Source: an uncultured Granulosicoccaceae bacterium (lineage in GTDB: Bacteria; Pseudomonadota; Gammaproteobacteria; Granulosicoccales; Granulosicoccaceae). Taken from it: DNA of 47,554 nt. The notes beneath the pieces are model-generated. The model searched no databases. It saw only the letters and a list, made by a program, of their open reading frames with translations, and had not been told where the DNA came from. Numbering within the stretch: the first letter of the stretch is position 1; each line of letters begins with the position of its first letter. Positions 43,694 through 47,554 of the stretch are shown piece by piece. A program made the translations under genes and the position numbers. The DNA is taken from assembly GCA_937957915.1 (NCBI GenBank), contig CALGNZ010000023.1, forward strand, positions 1-47,554, given 5' to 3'.

Positions 43694-45376
43694 ATGAAAA
43701 TAGTTAAACCAAACATGTCGTTACCTGGCTGGCGGGTAATTGCCCTCGCCGGATGTTTCACACTGGCCGCCTGCAACGATAACACCGACCTTGTCGATAT
43801 CATCGAAGACGGCGAAGTCGGCGTGACCTCGTTAAAAGTCAATAGTAACGACCTGCAACTGTCGGTCGGTCAATCATTCACATTATCGACCACTGCCGAA
43901 CTGGACAACGGTACGCAATCGACATTCACTGACACAGTAAGGTGGATTTCGAATAACAACGCTGTCGCCACCGTGAGTAGCGATGGTACGGTAACCGCCG
44001 TCTCAGCCGGTGAAGCTGCAATCACCTATCACTGGAGACGTATCAGCGGCACCACTAACGTACTGGTTTCCGAAGCCGAGCTTGCATCAATTGAATTTTC
44101 CACCAGTCAGCTTGAGGCCCACGAATGCAGCCAGACATCGCTCACCGCAACAGGTATCTATACCGACGGAACCACACAGGCGTTGTCATCAATCAGCGAG
44201 TGGAGCAGCAGCAACGAGGCGGTTGTGATCGTACAGTCCGACAGTGCTAACCAGGCAGAACTCCTACTCATCGACAGTGGTACGGCGGAAATCACTTTGA
44301 GCAGCGGCGCCGTCAGCGCAACGTTGCCGGTTACCGTGACAGATACACTGAGCGAGCTTCGCATAACCGCAGATGCGCTGACGCTCGAAAGCGGTACCGA
44401 ACAATTGCTGGAAATATCAGGGCTTTTTGCTGACAACACCGAAAGCGTGGTCGATTCTATTGCAAACTACACCCTGTCATCTGACCTGAATAACACACCA
44501 ACTAACGATGCAGCCGGCATCGTGCTCGACACGCCCCCTGAGCCCGTCACCGACAGCGCAACGAGCACTGACCCGGAATCACCTGCCGGCGCTGAGCCCG
44601 GTCCAACAGAGATCGTGCTTGCTTCGTCCGGCACTCTGGACATCGTGCAATTAGAAGATGAATCCTTGGAGATAAGAGCCAAAGTTTCAGGCACCGCCAC
44701 CCTGACTGCCGCTTGCGGGGGTCAGACGACAGAACAACTATTTACGGTTATCGACCCGCCTGAGTTGCAGTCGGTCACTTTTGCGAGCACCGATACAGAC
44801 ATTGAACCCGGCACCACACAAAGTCTGCCACTGGCTGCTAACTACTCAGACGGCACGGAAATCACAATTTTCGATGACGTACAATGGACTATATTGTCAG
44901 GCGACATAGACAGCTTTCAACTCGATCCGGTTAGCGGTGAACTCAGCGCCAACCCGGACATCGTGGTTGAGCAATCCATCGTAGTGCAGGCGGATTACCA
45001 ATCTTTTAGCGCGCAAATTGAGGTTTTCTCAGAGCGAGGTGTAAGCGCAGAAGTGATTGACACCCAACTGCACTTTATAGATGACACCGGTGCCGCGGCG
45101 CCACTGACTGCAAATGAAAGTTCGCTGCAGGTTGGCGACACTGTGCGGCTGACGCTAAAGACCGTGTACAACACGGGGGAAGAGGAATTTTCTGTGACTG
45201 ACCTTTTCTGGTCTAACCTCAATCCGGATATTGCAACCGTTGACGGATCCGGCCTGCTAACTGCGCTCGCACCGGGTGTCAGCAGTATATTCGCAATAAA
45301 AGACAATAATACTTCTACCTTTCAATTTACGATACTCGAAGCGGAAGCAACAACGACCACACCTGACACGCCCTGA
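43694..45376 (+). CDS. Lipoprotein with repeated bacterial Ig-like (BIG2) domains
   Basis: The 560-residue protein has a signal with lipobox ending in Cys27 (LAGCFTLAAC); a later ATG at codon 8 is an alternative start. After an acidic linker come several BIG2-like modules, about residues 43-130, 132-218, 220-360 (with a long insert), 365-450 and 455-550. The best are the first (SVGQSFTLSTTAELDNGT, then VATVSSDGTVTAVSAGEA) and the last (QVGDTVRLTLKTVYNTGEEE, then IATVDGSGLLTALAPGVSS). BIG2 domains are adhesive or spacing modules on surface proteins. It should stand on the outer membrane next to the small barrel protein encoded just before. Confidence 0.88.
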   Translation: MKIVKPNMSLPGWRVIALAGCFTLAACNDNTDLVDIIEDGEVGVTSLKVNSNDLQLSVGQSFTLSTTAELDNGTQSTFTDTVRWISNNNAVATVSSDGTVTAVSAGEAAITYHWRRISGTTNVLVSEAELASIEFSTSQLEAHECSQTSLTATGIYTDGTTQALSSISEWSSSNEAVVIVQSDSANQAELLLIDSGTAEITLSSGAVSATLPVTVTDTLSELRITADALTLESGTEQLLEISGLFADNTESVVDSIANYTLSSDLNNTPTNDAAGIVLDTPPEPVTDSATSTDPESPAGAEPGPTEIVLASSGTLDIVQLEDESLEIRAKVSGTATLTAACGGQTTEQLFTVIDPPELQSVTFASTDTDIEPGTTQSLPLAANYSDGTEITIFDDVQWTILSGDIDSFQLDPVSGELSANPDIVVEQSIVVQADYQSFSAQIEVFSERGVSAEVIDTQLHFIDDTGAAAPLTANESSLQVGDTVRLTLKTVYNTGEEEFSVTDLFWSNLNPDIATVDGSGLLTALAPGVSSIFAIKDNNTSTFQFTILEAEATTTTPDTP

Positions 45377-45491
45377 TCACTAACCCGTAGCGCAACTCAT
45401 GACGCGCATATGAATCACCAACCCATAGCTAACTAATGGCCAGCCCATAGCGCGGGCCCGGAAACACGTGACTAACAGTCACGGCCAATCT

Positions 45492-45507
45492 ATGTATTTA
45501 CATACAG
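45492..45507 (+). promoter_or_regulatory. LexA-type SOS box before dinB
   Basis: ATGTATTTACATACAG matches the gammaproteobacterial LexA pattern CTGT-N8-ACAG at seven of eight defined bases, and is itself a near-palindrome (TATGTA / TACATA). It ends 21 bp before the dinB start, where a repressor would block transcription. Confidence 0.7.
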
Positions 45508-45528
45508 CGTCTATGTTATTCTGGCTAT

Positions 45529-46749
45529 ATGACCCATTGGCCCGCCGTTATCGTACACGCAGATCTCGACGCCTTCTACGCTGCAGTTGAGCAACTCGAT
45601 GATCCATCCCTGCGTGGCAAACCGGTTCTAATCGGCCCCAATAGTTACCGAGGTGTCGTCCTTACAGCAAGCTATGAAGCGCGTAAATTTGGCGTAGGCA
45701 GCGCCATGCCGGTTGCAGAAGCACGACGACGTTGCCCTGACGCTATTATGGTTCCTCCTCGCTTCAGTCGCTATCAGGAACTATCCGCAAAAATGATGGA
45801 TACCTTCCGTGATTTCTCGCCTAAGGTAGAACCCTTGTCTCTCGATGAAGCCTTCCTGGATATGAGTGGCGCAGAAGCCTTTTTTGGCAACCCCGAGTCC
45901 ATCGGCCGCAAGATCAAACAAGCCGTCCTTGACGCCACTCAGCTGCACATTTCTGTTGGTGTGGCCAGCACCAAGTATGTAGCCAAGGTTGCAAGCGGCC
46001 ACAACAAACCCAACGGCCTTACCGTTGTCGAACCCGGCAATACCGTGGCCTGGCTGGCGCCCCTTCCCGTCGGCAAGCTGTGGGGCGTGGGTCCAAAGAC
46101 TGCCGCCAGGCTGAAAGCAGCCGGCATCACTCACATTGGTGATATCGCGGCGATGAGCGAACGCACATTAACGGACCGGCTCGGGTCGATAGGCTCGCGG
46201 CTTTTTCAACTGGCCAACGGCAACGATCCACGGCGAGTTGAAAGCGCCAGATCATCACGCAGCATTGGCTCAGACCGAACGCTGTCCAGCGATATCTCAG
46301 ATCCGCATGAAATAGCTCAGCATCTAAAGCGAGCGGCAGATCGAATTGCGCGCCGGGTGCGCGCAAAAGGGCTCAGGGCCGGGGGAATCAGAGTCAGATT
46401 AAAAACCAGTTCGCATCAGCTCATCAGCCGCCAGTGCCAACTGGGTAATCCAAGTGATATTGCCACAGAATTTTTTACGACCGGCAAGTCACTGCTGTCG
46501 TCGTTCGATCACCCTGGCCCGTTTAGACTAATTGGCATGACCGCGTTCGATCTGACAGACCAGCAAAGTAGTGGCCGACAACTGGATCTTTTTACATCCA
46601 CAAAACCCCGACAACTGGAGGTAACCATCGACGAACTCGGCAAACGTTTCGGGGCAAACACCCTGGTTCGGGCAAAGGACCTCGGCAAGCCCGGCACGGT
46701 TACTGACGGTGTCAATCTCGATTTCCTCGACCCGTCTGACGAAGTATGA
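45529..46749 (+). CDS. dinB: DNA polymerase IV (translesion, DinB)
   Basis: The 406-residue Y-family polymerase carries the catalytic acids Asp12 (VHADLDAFYAAVE) and Asp106-Glu107 (SLDEAF). Tyr17 is at the steric-gate place. ISVGVASTKYVAKVASGHNKP and GVGPKTAARLKAAG are in the palm and thumb, and a little-finger domain lies in the last third. A beta-clamp binding motif QLDLF is at 351-355, about 50 residues from the C-terminus, whereas in E. coli the clamp motif is at the extreme end. It makes error-prone bypass of damaged DNA. The LexA-like box directly upstream argues for SOS control. Confidence 0.96.
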   Translation: MTHWPAVIVHADLDAFYAAVEQLDDPSLRGKPVLIGPNSYRGVVLTASYEARKFGVGSAMPVAEARRRCPDAIMVPPRFSRYQELSAKMMDTFRDFSPKVEPLSLDEAFLDMSGAEAFFGNPESIGRKIKQAVLDATQLHISVGVASTKYVAKVASGHNKPNGLTVVEPGNTVAWLAPLPVGKLWGVGPKTAARLKAAGITHIGDIAAMSERTLTDRLGSIGSRLFQLANGNDPRRVESARSSRSIGSDRTLSSDISDPHEIAQHLKRAADRIARRVRAKGLRAGGIRVRLKTSSHQLISRQCQLGNPSDIATEFFTTGKSLLSSFDHPGPFRLIGMTAFDLTDQQSSGRQLDLFTSTKPRQLEVTIDELGKRFGANTLVRAKDLGKPGTVTDGVNLDFLDPSDEV

Positions 46750-46927
46750 ACTGCAATCACGCTAGCTATAATCATCACAGCACATACTTACCCGACGACG
46801 GCATTTGATTCCCCCGGAACCAGTAATCCGATGACACGGTCCGTTCCGTGAGTCATTCGTCGGAGAACCCGACCACGAGCCGCCGACAATTGCCCTTCAA
46901 TGGACCACGTTTGCCTTTAACTCAACA

Positions 46928-47554
46928 ATGAATCGATTTCGAACTCCTTCAATAAAAGCAGCAATCAATGCGACTCACGCTGCCGCTTTACATGCGGCTT
47001 GCAATACGACCGGTAAAGCAACAATCGGCAGCTTGGCAGCCTGCATCGTTGTTGTGCTGATTGCGGCATGCAGCGGCACACCCGACTATGCGGGTGCGAA
47101 CACTGCAGTCACCGTGGCGGCACAGACCTCTGTCGACGACATACCGATCTACAGACTACCCCGATTTAACGGCGACTTTGACCTGTATCGCGAGCAAACC
47201 CGCGCGTTTTTAAAAAAACACAGCATGCGGCACCGCAGCACTAAAGACATCGAGCTTAATTTACCGTTTGAGATTGCCGCAAATAGCACCGTCCCTTACC
47301 GTGGTAAATTTCTATTGTTTCATGGATTAAACGATTCCCCCTACGTATGGAACGACATTGCCCACGAGTTGGCCAATCGGGGGTTCGATGTCCGTGCGCC
47401 ACTATTTGAAGGCCATGGCTCTACACCGGAAGCTATGCTGAAGGTCTCTTACAAAGACTGGCTGCAAACCGCACGAGACAATTTCAGCTTATGGCAAGAT
47501 ACAGACACACCGCTATTCATAGGCGGATTCTCTATGGGTGCTGTTATCGCGACG
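46928..47554 (+). CDS. Alpha/beta hydrolase lipoprotein (3' end missing)
   Basis: The frame is open from the ATG at 46928 to the end of the window (209 codons), so the C-terminus is not seen. The start is uncertain because the 35 residues before the hydrophobic stretch are unusually long and no ribosome site is visible. The lipobox LIAAC (Cys48) indicates a lipid-anchored, exported protein. The catalytic part has the oxyanion segment LLFHGLNDSPYVWND, the EGHGSTPEAM loop and the nucleophile elbow GGFSMG near residue 203. This matches the serine aminopeptidase/monoglyceride-lipase group of alpha/beta hydrolases. The catalytic Asp and His lie beyond the window. The natural ester or lipid substrate is unknown. 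Confidence 0.85.
   Translation, partial: MNRFRTPSIKAAINATHAAALHAACNTTGKATIGSLAACIVVVLIAACSGTPDYAGANTAVTVAAQTSVDDIPIYRLPRFNGDFDLYREQTRAFLKKHSMRHRSTKDIELNLPFEIAANSTVPYRGKFLLFHGLNDSPYVWNDIAHELANRGFDVRAPLFEGHGSTPEAMLKVSYKDWLQTARDNFSLWQDTDTPLFIGGFSMGAVIAT

Overview
The window reads as a chromosomal segment of a heterotrophic, probably marine, proteobacterium, most likely a gammaproteobacterium. The base composition looks close to half GC. The gene content is that of a Gram-negative cell: lipobox lipoproteins, an outer-membrane barrel protein, a LexA-type box of the gammaproteobacterial form in front of dinB, a TAXI-type TRAP transporter, oligopeptide-type ABC uptake and glutaryl-CoA dehydrogenase. 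I see no rRNA, tRNA, insertion sequence, phage gene or CRISPR array. The species cannot be named from this sequence alone.

Layout. 1-3302: a TAXI receptor (cut by the window edge) and its fused TRAP permease. 3559-4251: a glutathione S-transferase. 4713-6317: an unusual fusion of a HisA-like barrel with a SAM-dependent methyltransferase; the barrel has lost both catalytic aspartates. 6385-8940: a lipoprotein, then a LemA/GIDE pair in which the GIDE protein carries an EF-hand. 9480-11476: a hot-dog thioesterase, a second GST and a FosA-like thiol transferase with all the fosfomycin-site residues I can recall. 11746-16193: a large MscS-type channel, a HAD phosphatase and a carboxymuconolactone-decarboxylase-like protein, with a degenerate 14-bp tandem repeat between them. 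16372-27427: nine genes on the minus strand, in transcription order a HisD-family dehydrogenase, an SDR, a double NTF2-like protein, a bicupin, a MetE-like zinc enzyme, a solute-binding protein, two permeases and a fused double ATPase. This looks like an uptake-plus-catabolism unit for an unidentified small molecule. 27908-30101: chromate genes (rhodanese-ChrB and ChrA). 30440-33656: a cobalamin/siderophore-type binding protein without a signal peptide, then a PAS-GGDEF-EAL protein. 33701-33787: a perfect (AAC)20 microsatellite followed by three 9-bp repeats. 33794-38079: a MacAB/YknXYZ-like exporter with two separate FtsX permeases. 38307-40305: glutaryl-CoA dehydrogenase and a YceI lipoprotein. 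40681-42916: a tight three-gene set of PIG-L deacetylase, phosphoglycosyl transferase and formyltransferase. 43152-47554: a barrel protein, an Ig-like lipoprotein, SOS-type dinB and a truncated lipoprotein hydrolase.

Three parts look most likely to be new biology. The first is the HisA-like/methyltransferase fusion. The second is the nine-gene HisD/SDR/NTF2/cupin/MetE-like/ABC cluster, which has a plausible rho-independent attenuator between the binding protein and the permeases. The third is the deacetylase/phosphoglycosyl transferase/formyltransferase trio, which could replace an N-acetyl with an N-formyl group on a lipid-linked sugar. All functions are inferred from sequence motifs read by eye; no database search was run.
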